NCBI GenBank assembly: GCA_015272155.1
Contig: JACYME010000127.1
Location: 1-34,515 of the forward strand
Reading direction: 5' to 3'
Length of the DNA stretch: 34,515 bases
Source of the DNA: Leptolyngbyaceae cyanobacterium T60_A2020_046
Lineage (GTDB): Bacteria > Cyanobacteriota > Cyanobacteriia > Phormidesmidales > Phormidesmidaceae
The translations under genes were made by a program, and so were the position numbers. The notes below the pieces were generated by a model. The model had not been told where the DNA came from. It searched no databases and was given only the letters and a program-made list of their open reading frames with translations. Shown here in pieces: positions 17,721 through 25,546 of this stretch; position 1 is the first letter of the stretch, and each line of letters opens with the position of its first letter.

Positions 17721-18938
17721 CTACCCATCGAGGCAGTCGAGCACTGCTTTGGGCGAGAGTTTGTCCTTAAACCAAATGACGCGGGCGGGGACAGCCTGGA
17801 CATCAATGCCCGCCTTTTCCAGGTTCAATCGTTCTGAAATGGCAAGAATCAGCCTGTCGCAGTGGGCGCGGCGAACTTGGGCAATTTTTTTGCGGAGATA
17901 GTCGGGTCGCCAATAGCCGACGATTTCGAGCAGAAAGCTGCGCCCGTCGGGATGCACGAGGCGAAAGTCGGGAATCATGACGCTGCCGGGAATGGGGATC
18001 AGGTCAACTTCGCGTTCGAGTCGCCACTCGGTTTTGGTGTGGGGCCAGCGGTTGGCGAAGGATTCTTCGAGCAGGCTGTCGTAGGGCTTGCCGGGGGGAT
18101 AGTGGGACACCAGGCCGCAGTCTGAGTCGAGGGTGAAGCGGCGATCGCGGGGTTGCTTGCTGTAGCTGTCGCGGCTGTGCAGCGTCGCCACCAGCGACCA
18201 GCGAGTGACATGGAGCAGGGCGGGCAAGAGCTTGGCCATGTCGAGGCCATAGCGGGTGCTGGGCTTAAAGAGGCTGGTCGGCCCGTCGATGGTGATGGTA
18301 AAGCCGTGGTCGGCATCCCCCTCAATGTAGGCCATGAGGCGAAACAGCTTCAGGTAGCGAAACATGAGCTTGTATTCGCCAGGGTCGTTGCGGTGGAGGT
18401 TGAGGACAACGGCGCTGGCTTTGTAAAAGATGCCTTGCACCTGCGACAGGTTATAGCGGTGCAGCAGGGCGTCGGGGGTGGGGGGCTCAAAGGCCGTGAG
18501 GATGTGGTTTTCCTTGAGGTCGGCATAGAGCCCCTGGCGAATTTGGTCGGCGGTGATTTCTGTGTCGAGTTCTTGGCTGAGGTGTTGCGCCAAGGCGCTA
18601 AGGTGCTGGCGGGTGTGGTGGGGGCTGGGGACGGTTTGGCGGGCGATCGCAAATACCCGTTCGCGCAGCATGGCGGGCTCCAGCGGGCTGACGACCTCAA
18701 AGGTGCTGAAGCTGGATTTCAAAATATGGGCCAACCCACGCTTGATGCGGTAGTCCGTGGCTTCACCCTCTAGCGCTTGGAGGTGTTGGTTGAGGGTGCC
18801 CTGGGTTTCCCCCCGGTGTTGTTGAAACAGGTCGATCAGCGTCGCCGCGATCGCGCGGTTTTCAGCATTCAAAGCCAACCGCTTGGGATGAATCGACTCG
18901 CCCTGGGGGCGATGGATCAGCAAATCAGACGGTAACGT
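17721..18938 (-). CDS. DUF790 (Bax1-like) nuclease, apparent ACG start
   Basis: A protein of the DUF790 family, whose archaeal member Bax1 is a nuclease partner of the XPB repair helicase. The C-terminal third shows a PD-(D/E)xK-like arrangement: an acidic WRLEREVDLIP, then MIPDFRLVHPDG, LLEIVGYW and K residues in LRKKIAQVRR. The N-terminus of the family usually reads M-L-P-S/T-D-L-L. Here LPSDLL is preceded by an ACG codon (18936-18938), and a perfect AAGGAGG lies 7 bases before that codon. The open frame extends to a TTG at 19001 and another TTG lies at 18921-18923. I take ACG as the probable start position. No XPB-like helicase is adjacent. The gene follows fraC-fraD on the same strand. 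Confidence 0.85.
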   Translation of the reverse strand, partial: TLPSDLLIHRPQGESIHPKRLALNAENRAIAATLIDLFQQHRGETQGTLNQHLQALEGEATDYRIKRGLAHILKSSFSTFEVVSPLEPAMLRERVFAIARQTVPSPHHTRQHLSALAQHLSQELDTEITADQIRQGLYADLKENHILTAFEPPTPDALLHRYNLSQVQGIFYKASAVVLNLHRNDPGEYKLMFRYLKLFRLMAYIEGDADHGFTITIDGPTSLFKPSTRYGLDMAKLLPALLHVTRWSLVATLHSRDSYSKQPRDRRFTLDSDCGLVSHYPPGKPYDSLLEESFANRWPHTKTEWRLEREVDLIPIPGSVMIPDFRLVHPDGRSFLLEIVGYWRPDYLRKKIAQVRRAHCDRLILAISERLNLEKAGIDVQAVPARVIWFKDKLSPKAVLDCLDG

Positions 18939-19020
18939 AAGCCGACCTCCTTGTGTAACAGCGCGATGGCAACAGCCCACAGAGGCACTGCCCGCCCGCA
19001 ATGGAATGCCAGAATGACGA

Positions 19021-20016
19021 TTAAGCCTCAGGTCGCCCAGGCTTTTTGGGAATGCCCAACTCGCAGTTGACCGTCGTCATGACGGTGGGAGGAGCCGGAG
19101 GACTATCGGGCGAAGTCTGAGTCGAGGGTTGGGTACGGGGGCGAATTTGACAACTTTTTTCGAGATAAAAGCCCTCAGGATTTGCCGCTGGCCCCAACCA
19201 AATCGCCAACACGCGCAGCACATAGCCCCCACTATCTGAACCGCGCGGTGGCGGGGCTGTCAGTTGCCACATGCGCTGCTCTTGAGACTCGGATAACAGG
19301 GCCAGGGCATTGTTCTGGATCCGCGCAATTTGGTCAGGGCGATTCAGCAGCCAGCGTTCTGTCCATGACCAGGGCATATCATTCAGCTGCTCTTTAATCT
19401 GATTTTCGGCGAAGGTTAACAGCGCAATTCCCCTGGCCTGATCGTCAGAATAGTCTGACAGCCGCGTGACAAACCCACTGCGGCTAAAGTCCTCAGACAG
19501 CAGGGTGGGATAGTCCCCAAGCCAGCGCTGGAGCCGAAAGTAAAACTGAAACCAACTGCTGATTAATAGAGCAACCAGCAGCAGCAACACCAACTGTTGG
19601 CGAATGGGCGGAGCGGGCTGTTTGAGGCTGAAGTCCCAACTGAGGAACTGGGGCACCGCAACGATCGCGACGGAAATCAGCGGCCACGTTATCAGGGCGA
19701 CGGATAGGTGACTGCCCGGAATTAGGCTAAACACATAGGTACACACCAGTGCCCCCGATACCCACGGCGCGAGGGCAATGCCAAAGGGGCGAACCTGATT
19801 ATGCTCTAAAAACCAGCCCACCCCGATGGAAAAAAACGTCCAGCTCCCGGTGGCAATCAGCCATTCCGTCACTGCCGTTGCGCCGGAGAGGCGAGCGATC
19901 CACGACATGATGAGGGAAAAAATTCCCAGGTACATCATGGTTTGCCATGCAAAATATTGCTGGGGAAAGAGAAACTGATAGACGCGATCAAGCAGCGATC
20001 GCAGAAACTGAATCAC
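19021..20016 (-). CDS. fraD: Filament integrity/septal junction protein FraD
   Basis: A 331-residue membrane protein matching FraD (DUF5357). In Anabaena, FraD works with FraC at septa and forms part of the septal junction plug. Hydrophobic segments lie near residues 20-45, 50-68, 75-97, 100-125 and 140-158. They are followed by a long soluble region with a helical stretch (ARGIALLTFAENQIKEQL) and a Pro/Thr-rich tail. The start is a GTG at 20014-20016 that overlaps the fraC stop as GTGA, which implies translational coupling. Anabaena FraD is about 340 residues, so the length fits. The gene fraE, which follows in heterocyst formers, is absent here; the DUF790 gene follows instead. Confidence 0.85.
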   Translation of the reverse strand: MIQFLRSLLDRVYQFLFPQQYFAWQTMMYLGIFSLIMSWIARLSGATAVTEWLIATGSWTFFSIGVGWFLEHNQVRPFGIALAPWVSGALVCTYVFSLIPGSHLSVALITWPLISVAIVAVPQFLSWDFSLKQPAPPIRQQLVLLLLVALLISSWFQFYFRLQRWLGDYPTLLSEDFSRSGFVTRLSDYSDDQARGIALLTFAENQIKEQLNDMPWSWTERWLLNRPDQIARIQNNALALLSESQEQRMWQLTAPPPRGSDSGGYVLRVLAIWLGPAANPEGFYLEKSCQIRPRTQPSTQTSPDSPPAPPTVMTTVNCELGIPKKPGRPEA

Positions 20017-20582
20017 AGCCCCACCTCCAACCCGTGCCGCAGCAGCAACAAGACCAGAATGGCGCTGAAGCTCCAGGCATTGGCGTGGAGCACGGCCAGC
20101 GTATGGGGTGGCGTGGCGGCAGCACTGCTCCGCTTTGGCCCATAGCGAATCCGCTGGGAGGGGGGAACTTTGGTGGCACTCACGAGAGGATTACCCATCA
20201 TCCAGGTCAACACTTCGAGTCCTTTGGCCTTTATCCAGAAGGTGACGAAGAAAACCACCAGCCCTGACCCAATAATCAAGGTACCGAGGCTGCCCGACCA
20301 CGGATTGCGATAGAAGTGCCCAAACAGGATGTAGCTAATCACTTGGGTGCGCAGGTCGGGCGGAAACAGGGGCTCAATACCTAGGAAGACAATCCACCCG
20401 ATGACGACGGCCATCAGGTTAAGGGTGGCGGCATATTTGATGCTGGGCTGAAACCCCCAACGCATTCGCTGCCGCAGAACCATCGCCTCCAACATGATGG
20501 CGACGAGGAGCAGCAGGCTCTGAAAGAGGAGTGCCCGCAGGGGGATGACCGAGGCTTCTTCGATAAAGAGATCAAAGGGCAT
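20013..20582 (-). CDS. fraC: Filament integrity protein FraC
   Basis: A 189-residue membrane protein matching FraC, which localises to cell-cell septa and is needed for filament integrity and intercellular transfer in Anabaena (about 180 residues there). Hydrophobic segments are near residues 12-34, 50-70, 100-125 and 165-182. A longer reading begins at 20732. I chose MPFDLFIEEASVIPLRALLF at 20582 because it begins at the conserved first helix. The order fraC-fraD with a 4-base overlap is the usual one. Its presence is the best evidence for a filamentous host. Confidence 0.82.
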   Translation of the reverse strand: MPFDLFIEEASVIPLRALLFQSLLLLVAIMLEAMVLRQRMRWGFQPSIKYAATLNLMAVVIGWIVFLGIEPLFPPDLRTQVISYILFGHFYRNPWSGSLGTLIIGSGLVVFFVTFWIKAKGLEVLTWMMGNPLVSATKVPPSQRIRYGPKRSSAAATPPHTLAVLHANAWSFSAILVLLLLRHGLEVGL

Positions 20583-20815
20583 GGCGATCGCAACTTCACT
20601 GACCCCAACACGCAATTCAGTCTGGATGGATCCAGAAATTGACAGAGCGGGGCACAGAGCACCGTCCCATCCATCGGTATCCACCAAGGTGCCCCAATGC
20701 CATCGGTCGGTGAGATTCAGGAAGATCAGCACTGGGCAACCTAGGCATCTAGGGTATCTCCTATGGAAGCGTTTCGCTAGAATTTTGGACTGGAGCCTTT
20801 TTACCCCTGGTACTC

Positions 20816-21949
20816 ATGGTTAGATCCGGCATTGGGATCCGCACGGCACAGTCCAAGAACGAACGGTTGATTGGGCAAATTCACGTCTATGACGGTGAGG
20901 GCAAGGGGAAATCACAGGTTGCCTTGGGGGTGGTGCTTCGCTCCATTGGCCTCGGCATTCAAACCTTTATGGAAAGCCGGGTGCTACTGCTGCGGTTTTT
21001 GAAGGGGCCGGGGCGCACCTACGACGAAGACGCCGCGATCGAGGCGTTGCAGCGGGGGTTTCCGCATTTGATCGACCAAGTGCGCACGGGGCGGGCCGAG
21101 TTTTTTGGGCCGGAGGACATCACCCGCTTTGATAAACAGGAGGCGCAGCGCGGTTGGGATGTGGCGAAGGGGGCGATCGCGTCGGGGCTGTACTCTGTGG
21201 TGGTGCTCGACGAAATCAACCCCGTGCTGGATTTAGGGCTGTTGCCGGTGGAGGAGGTGGTGCGCACCCTCAAGCGCAAACCCGAACATCTCGAAATTAT
21301 TGCTACCGGGCGCGGAGCCCCGCAGCCCCTGCTCGAAATTGCTGATCTCCATTCGGAAATGCAGCCGCGATCGCACCGCCACGACCACTATTCCGGCATT
21401 GAAGGCATTGAAATTTACACCGGCGATGGTAAGGGCAAATCCACCAGCGCCCTGGGCAAGGCGCTGCAAGCCCTAGGGCGCGGCATTAGCCAAGATAAGT
21501 CCCATCGAGTGTTAATCATGCAGTGGCTCAAGGGCGGACAGGGCTATACCGAAGACGCGGCAATCGCGGCCCTGCGCCAGAGCTATCCCGATTTGGTGGA
21601 TCACCAACGCTGCGGACGCGATGCGATCGTGTGGCGCGGTCAACAGCAAGAAATCGACTATGTCGAAGCCGAGCGTGGCTGGGAAATTGCCTGCACCGCG
21701 ATCGCCTCGGGCCTCTACAAAACCATTATTCTTGATGAGCTCAACCCCACCGTTGATCTCGAACTCTTGCCCGAAGAGCCCATCGTCCAAGCCCTCCTCC
21801 GCAAACCCCGCGATACCGAAGTCATCATCACCGGGCGCTGCAAAAATCCCCCCGCCTACTTTCAGCTTGCTAGTGCCCACTCTGAGGTGTTTAACCACAA
21901 GCACTATGCTGAAAAAGGCATCGACCTCAAGCGTGGCGTTGATTTCTAA
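20816..21949 (+). CDS. Tandem CobO/BtuR-type corrinoid adenosyltransferase
   Basis: A 377-residue protein made of two CobO/BtuR-like domains in series. These are P-loop enzymes that adenosylate cob(I)yrinic acid a,c-diamide or cobalamin. The first domain (about 20-190) has the P-loop GEGKGKS (27-33), LRFLKGPG, FDKQEAQRGWD and DEINPVLD. The second (about 198-370) has GDGKGKST (203-210), MQWLKGGQG, DYVEAERGWE and DELNPTVD. Ordinary CobO is about 190-200 residues, so this is a duplication and fusion. Both copies keep the nucleotide-binding and Walker B-like motifs. The gene is 17 bases upstream of aroE on the same strand, so they are probably co-transcribed. The real substrate may differ from cobalamin. 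Confidence 0.85.
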   Translation: MVRSGIGIRTAQSKNERLIGQIHVYDGEGKGKSQVALGVVLRSIGLGIQTFMESRVLLLRFLKGPGRTYDEDAAIEALQRGFPHLIDQVRTGRAEFFGPEDITRFDKQEAQRGWDVAKGAIASGLYSVVVLDEINPVLDLGLLPVEEVVRTLKRKPEHLEIIATGRGAPQPLLEIADLHSEMQPRSHRHDHYSGIEGIEIYTGDGKGKSTSALGKALQALGRGISQDKSHRVLIMQWLKGGQGYTEDAAIAALRQSYPDLVDHQRCGRDAIVWRGQQQEIDYVEAERGWEIACTAIASGLYKTIILDELNPTVDLELLPEEPIVQALLRKPRDTEVIITGRCKNPPAYFQLASAHSEVFNHKHYAEKGIDLKRGVDF

Positions 21950-21966
21950 GGCGGTACCCAACACAG

Positions 21967-22860
21967 ATGGCAAATTCCCCCGTTTCTCTCGCAATTAGCG
22001 GCAAAACCCAAGTCTTTGGCATCATTGGCGACCCCATCGAGCACTCAATGTCTCCCCCGATGCAAAACGCCGCCCTCAACGCCTTGGGGATCGATGGCGT
22101 CTATGTGCCCTTTCGGGTTGAGGCGGCAAAGGTTGCAGAGGCGTTAACCGGGCTCTGGGCGCTGAATGTCCGGGGCTTTAACGTCACCATTCCCCACAAG
22201 CAAGCGGTGATGGCGGAATTGTGCCACGTGTCTGATCTGGCGCAGGCTGTGGGCGCGGTGAATACGGTGTGGCGAACGGCGGCGGGTTGGGCAGGCACCA
22301 ATACCGATGTGCTGGGCTTTGTGTCGCCTCTGAAGGTCGGCGATCGCGACTGGACTCAGTCCCGCGCCGTGGTTTTAGGCAATGGCGGTGCGGCCCGCGC
22401 CGTGGTGGCGGGGGGTGTGGAGTTGGGCTGTGCCGAGATTTGGGTGGTGGGGCGCGATCGCGATCGCCTCAATACCTTTGCAGCCAGTTGGGCAGATTCT
22501 CCCTTGCGCCCACCCCTACACACCGCCCTCTGGCCAGACCTGACGGCCCTCCTAGCGGATACTCACCTGTTGGTCAACACCACGCCCATTGGCATGTCGC
22601 CTCGGGTAGACGCCACCCCCGTCGCCGCTGATGCCCTGGCCCATTTGCCCGCCACCGCGATCGCCTACGACCTGATCTACACACCGAGCCCCACTCAGTT
22701 CTTGGCCCTCGCGACCCAGCGTGGCCTGCACACTGTTGATGGGGTTGAAATGCTAGTGCAGCAGGGGGCCGCCGCCCTGACACTGTGGACCCAGCAGCCC
22801 GCCCCGGTGGATCTCATGCGCCAGGTGTTGCGATCGCACCTCGGCTTGTCGCCACTGTGA
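21967..22860 (+). CDS. aroE: Shikimate dehydrogenase AroE
   Basis: Reduces 3-dehydroshikimate to shikimate with NADPH in aromatic amino-acid biosynthesis. The N-terminal substrate domain has GDPIEHSMSP (shikimate-binding serines), NVTIPHK with catalytic K78, and NTD with D114. The NADP domain has the glycine-rich VLGNGGAARAV near 136-146 and the VNTTPIGM loop. The 297-residue length is normal. Nothing unusual was seen. It converges on the TrkA-like gene with a 23-base gap. Confidence 0.95.
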   Translation: MANSPVSLAISGKTQVFGIIGDPIEHSMSPPMQNAALNALGIDGVYVPFRVEAAKVAEALTGLWALNVRGFNVTIPHKQAVMAELCHVSDLAQAVGAVNTVWRTAAGWAGTNTDVLGFVSPLKVGDRDWTQSRAVVLGNGGAARAVVAGGVELGCAEIWVVGRDRDRLNTFAASWADSPLRPPLHTALWPDLTALLADTHLLVNTTPIGMSPRVDATPVAADALAHLPATAIAYDLIYTPSPTQFLALATQRGLHTVDGVEMLVQQGAAALTLWTQQPAPVDLMRQVLRSHLGLSPL

Positions 22861-22883
22861 AAATCCAGACGGGAAAAAATGCA

Positions 22884-23561
22884 CTACGAGCAGAGGCCCA
22901 TGAAGTCAATCATTTGGCGAACGAGGTGGGGTTTCGTGACGGCCAAAATGGTGGAGCCGCTTTCTAAAACGGTGCTGCCGTTGGGGATGGTCAGGTCTTC
23001 CTGGGGGTGAGCTTGGTAGCCAATAATCAGGCTACCAGCGGGGAATCGGGGGTCTTGGGCGATTTCGGCGACGCTGCGACCCACGATATAGCACTGTTGA
23101 GGAATCGACAGCTTGAGGACTTCGACCTGGCCCTGCTCAAAGTGCATCATGGCATCCACTTGGGGATATTCGATCGCGTTCACAATGCGGGCGATCGCGA
23201 GTTCTGTGGTGCTGATAATGTGAGTGGCTCCGGCCAGTTGATAGGGGGCAGCAAAGTCGCGATCGCTCATGCGCACCACAATTTGAGGCACGCCATAGTT
23301 CTTAGAGAGCGTCACCAAGGCCAGATTCAGCGCATCCTCTCGCAGGGCAGCGATAATCGTATCGGCTTTGCGGATGCCTGCCTCAAGCAAAACGGTGGTG
23401 TTGACGGCGCTGCCTTCAAAGGCCATGACGCCAATTTTTTCGCGGGCGTACTGGCAGGCCAACGGATCCGTATCAACCACAGCGATGGTATGCCCATCCT
23501 GTAGGAGGGTCTTCGCCAAATCGAGCCCCATCATGCCTGCACCACCGATTAAAACGTACAT
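22884..23561 (-). CDS. TrkA/KtrA-type potassium uptake regulator
   Basis: A 225-residue cytoplasmic RCK protein that gates a K+ channel or transporter in response to nucleotide. Residues 1-125 form the TrkA-N Rossmann domain, with GGAGMMG and the acidic end of strand two, VVDTD. A linker leads to a TrkA-C domain at about 140-220 (VEVLKLSIP to GSTILAVT). No membrane subunit gene (KtrB/TrkH-like) is adjacent. The gene lies 121 bases downstream of accC on the same strand. Confidence 0.9.
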   Translation of the reverse strand: MYVLIGGAGMMGLDLAKTLLQDGHTIAVVDTDPLACQYAREKIGVMAFEGSAVNTTVLLEAGIRKADTIIAALREDALNLALVTLSKNYGVPQIVVRMSDRDFAAPYQLAGATHIISTTELAIARIVNAIEYPQVDAMMHFEQGQVEVLKLSIPQQCYIVGRSVAEIAQDPRFPAGSLIIGYQAHPQEDLTIPNGSTVLESGSTILAVTKPHLVRQMIDFMGLCS

Positions 23562-23682
23562 GCGTGCTCCTGTGGGATTCAGGTTGGGATTCGGTTTAGT
23601 TCATTGTAGAAAAAGAAAAATTCACCGTTGTGGATAGGCGGGATGAAGGGTGATGGGTTGAGGCAATTTTTGCCGTGGTAGA

Positions 23683-25026
23683 CTAGCCGAGCACCTGGTT
23701 CACAAAGTTGGTATATACCTCGCCCGCAATGAACTGGGGATGGTCAAGCACCAGTTGATGGAAGGGAATGGTTGTCGGCAGGCCAGTGATGGCACACTCT
23801 CGGAGCGCGCGCTTCATGCGGGAGATGGCGATCGCGCGGTTTGGCCCCCACACGATGAGCTTCCCGATCAGCGAGTCATAGTAAGGCGGAATCTCATAGT
23901 CCGTATAGACATGGGAATCCATGCGGACGCCCATCCCACCGGGAGCCAGATAGCCGCTGATGCGCCCCGGCGCAGGCCGAAAGTTGTGGCTCGGATCCTC
24001 AGCGTTGATGCGACACTCAATCGCATGGCCCCGCAGTTGAATCTCGCGTTGGCTAACGGACAGGCGATCGCCCTGGGCGATGCGGATCTGCTCCGCAATC
24101 AGATCGAGCCCTGTGATCATCTCCGTCACCGGATGCTCAACCTGAATGCGGGTATTCATCTCCATGAAATAGAAGTTGCCGTAGGCATCGAGCAAAAACT
24201 CAACGGTGCCTGCCCCCACATAATTGATCGACTTCGCCGCCCGGACTGCTGCATCCCCCATTTTTTGCCGGAGATCATCCGTCAGCGCAGGGCTCGGAGC
24301 TTCTTCTAGGAGCTTCTGGTGCCGCCGTTGAATGGAGCAGTCGCGTTCGCCGAGGTGAACGACGTTGCCGTAGCTATCTGCCAAAATCTGAAATTCAATG
24401 TGTCGGGGCCGCTCGATAAATTTTTCGAGGTACAGGCCAGGATTGCCAAAGGCCGCTTCCGCTTCTCCCTGGGCGGCCATAAAGAGCTTGCTGAGTTCTC
24501 CGGGTTCGCGTACCAGCCGCATGCCGCGCCCGCCGCCCCCTGCCGTGGCTTTGATGATGACGGGATAGCCGATTTCGCGGGCGATCGCATGGGCCGCAGC
24601 ATCATCGGTCAGCAGCCCCTCACTACCTGGAATCGTTGGCACGCCAACGCGCTGCATCGTCGCCTTTGCAGTCGATTTATCCCCCATCGACCGAATCGCC
24701 TCTGGCGTTGGCCCCACAAAGGTCAGCTTATGGTCGGCGCAGATTTCTGCGAAGCGAGCATTTTCTGCGAGAAATCCATAGCCCGGATGAATCGCCTCTG
24801 CCCCTCGGGTTAAGGCAGCGGCGATAATATTGGGAATGTTGAGATAGCTTTTGCTGCTTGGAGCCTCTCCGATGCAAACCGCTTCATCGGCAAGCTGAAC
24901 GTGGAGGGCGTGGCGATCGACGGTGGAGTGAACGGCGACGGTTGCAATCCCCATCTCCTCGCAGGTACGAAGGATGCGGAGCGCAATTTCCCCCCGGTTT
25001 GCAATCAAGATTTTGGAAAAGCGCAT
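23683..25026 (-). CDS. accC: Acetyl-CoA carboxylase biotin carboxylase subunit AccC
   Basis: Carboxylates biotin on the carrier protein AccB, using ATP and bicarbonate, in the first step of fatty-acid synthesis. The 447-residue protein has the N-terminal [10 protein letters not shown] motif, the ATP-grasp glycine loop [10 protein letters not shown] and the [15 protein letters not shown] stretch carrying catalytic Glu/Arg residues. A biotin-carboxylase C-terminal domain completes it. A reading from 25053 adds nine residues; I prefer [13 protein letters not shown] at 25026 because it matches the family start. No accB lies next to it, which is common when accC is unlinked. Confidence 0.95.
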   Translation of the reverse strand: MRFSKILIANRGEIALRILRTCEEMGIATVAVHSTVDRHALHVQLADEAVCIGEAPSSKSYLNIPNIIAAALTRGAEAIHPGYGFLAENARFAEICADHKLTFVGPTPEAIRSMGDKSTAKATMQRVGVPTIPGSEGLLTDDAAAHAIAREIGYPVIIKATAGGGGRGMRLVREPGELSKLFMAAQGEAEAAFGNPGLYLEKFIERPRHIEFQILADSYGNVVHLGERDCSIQRRHQKLLEEAPSPALTDDLRQKMGDAAVRAAKSINYVGAGTVEFLLDAYGNFYFMEMNTRIQVEHPVTEMITGLDLIAEQIRIAQGDRLSVSQREIQLRGHAIECRINAEDPSHNFRPAPGRISGYLAPGGMGVRMDSHVYTDYEIPPYYDSLIGKLIVWGPNRAIAISRMKRALRECAITGLPTTIPFHQLVLDHPQFIAGEVYTNFVNQVLG

Positions 25027-25344
25027 CGGGCTTTGGTGTGCTCTCAGTGGCATTCAGAGAAGCAGGGCAGCGCTGGCTTATCCGTGCGATACCAGGCTTT
25101 CCCACTCCATAGGACGGTAGCTAATCCTACCATGCACCCATCGCCCAGAGATGGGTCTGAACCATGACTCCGGGGAGTCGGGCTCGCAGTGGGGTCTCGG
25201 GTCAAGGCGCGATCGCGTCCTTTTGCGCGGCCCTCGAAAAAAACGCCAAAATCTGACAAGTCAGCGTAACAACGTTGGCAATTTGAGCTATCTTAGTTAA
25301 GCGGTTCTTGTATCCCTCTGAGGGCTGTCATGGCTTGTCACTGC
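25027..25344. other. Intergenic region upstream of accC and tRNA-Leu
   Basis: These 318 bases must hold the accC promoter (minus strand) and the tRNA-Leu promoter (plus strand). A HIP1 octamer lies near 25210. A locally AT-rich stretch at 25250-25310 is the best place for promoters, but I cannot name convincing -35/-10 boxes. No gene is supported. Confidence 0.45.
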
Positions 25345-25425
25345 GCGGATGTGGTGGAATTGGTAGACACGCACGCTTGAGGGGCGTGTGGCTTTGCTGT
25401 GCGAGTTCGAGTCTCGCCATCCGCA
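25345..25425 (+). tRNA. tRNA-Leu (anticodon GAG)
   Basis: A class II tRNA of 81 bases. The acceptor strands GCGGATG and CATCCGC pair fully and are followed by A. The D arm contains TTGGTAGACA. The anticodon stem CACGC/GCGTG encloses the loop TTGAGGG, giving anticodon GAG (25379-25381). There is a long variable arm, and the T loop is GTTCGAGTC. CCA is not encoded. It reads CUC and CUU codons. Confidence 0.95.
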
Positions 25426-25546
25426 TTCACCAATATTTCATTCACCAATACTTATAGAAAGCCGTTGCAGCACCCCAAGCATGATGGCGTGTTGTCGCGG
25501 CTTTTTGGATTTTTTGTCCTGTTTTCGGGGCTGAGGGGAGCACGGG

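Noticed and set aside
18153-18773. Plus-strand ORF (206 codons) opposite the DUF790 gene
   Set aside because: It is antisense to a conserved family and has a shadow-type composition.
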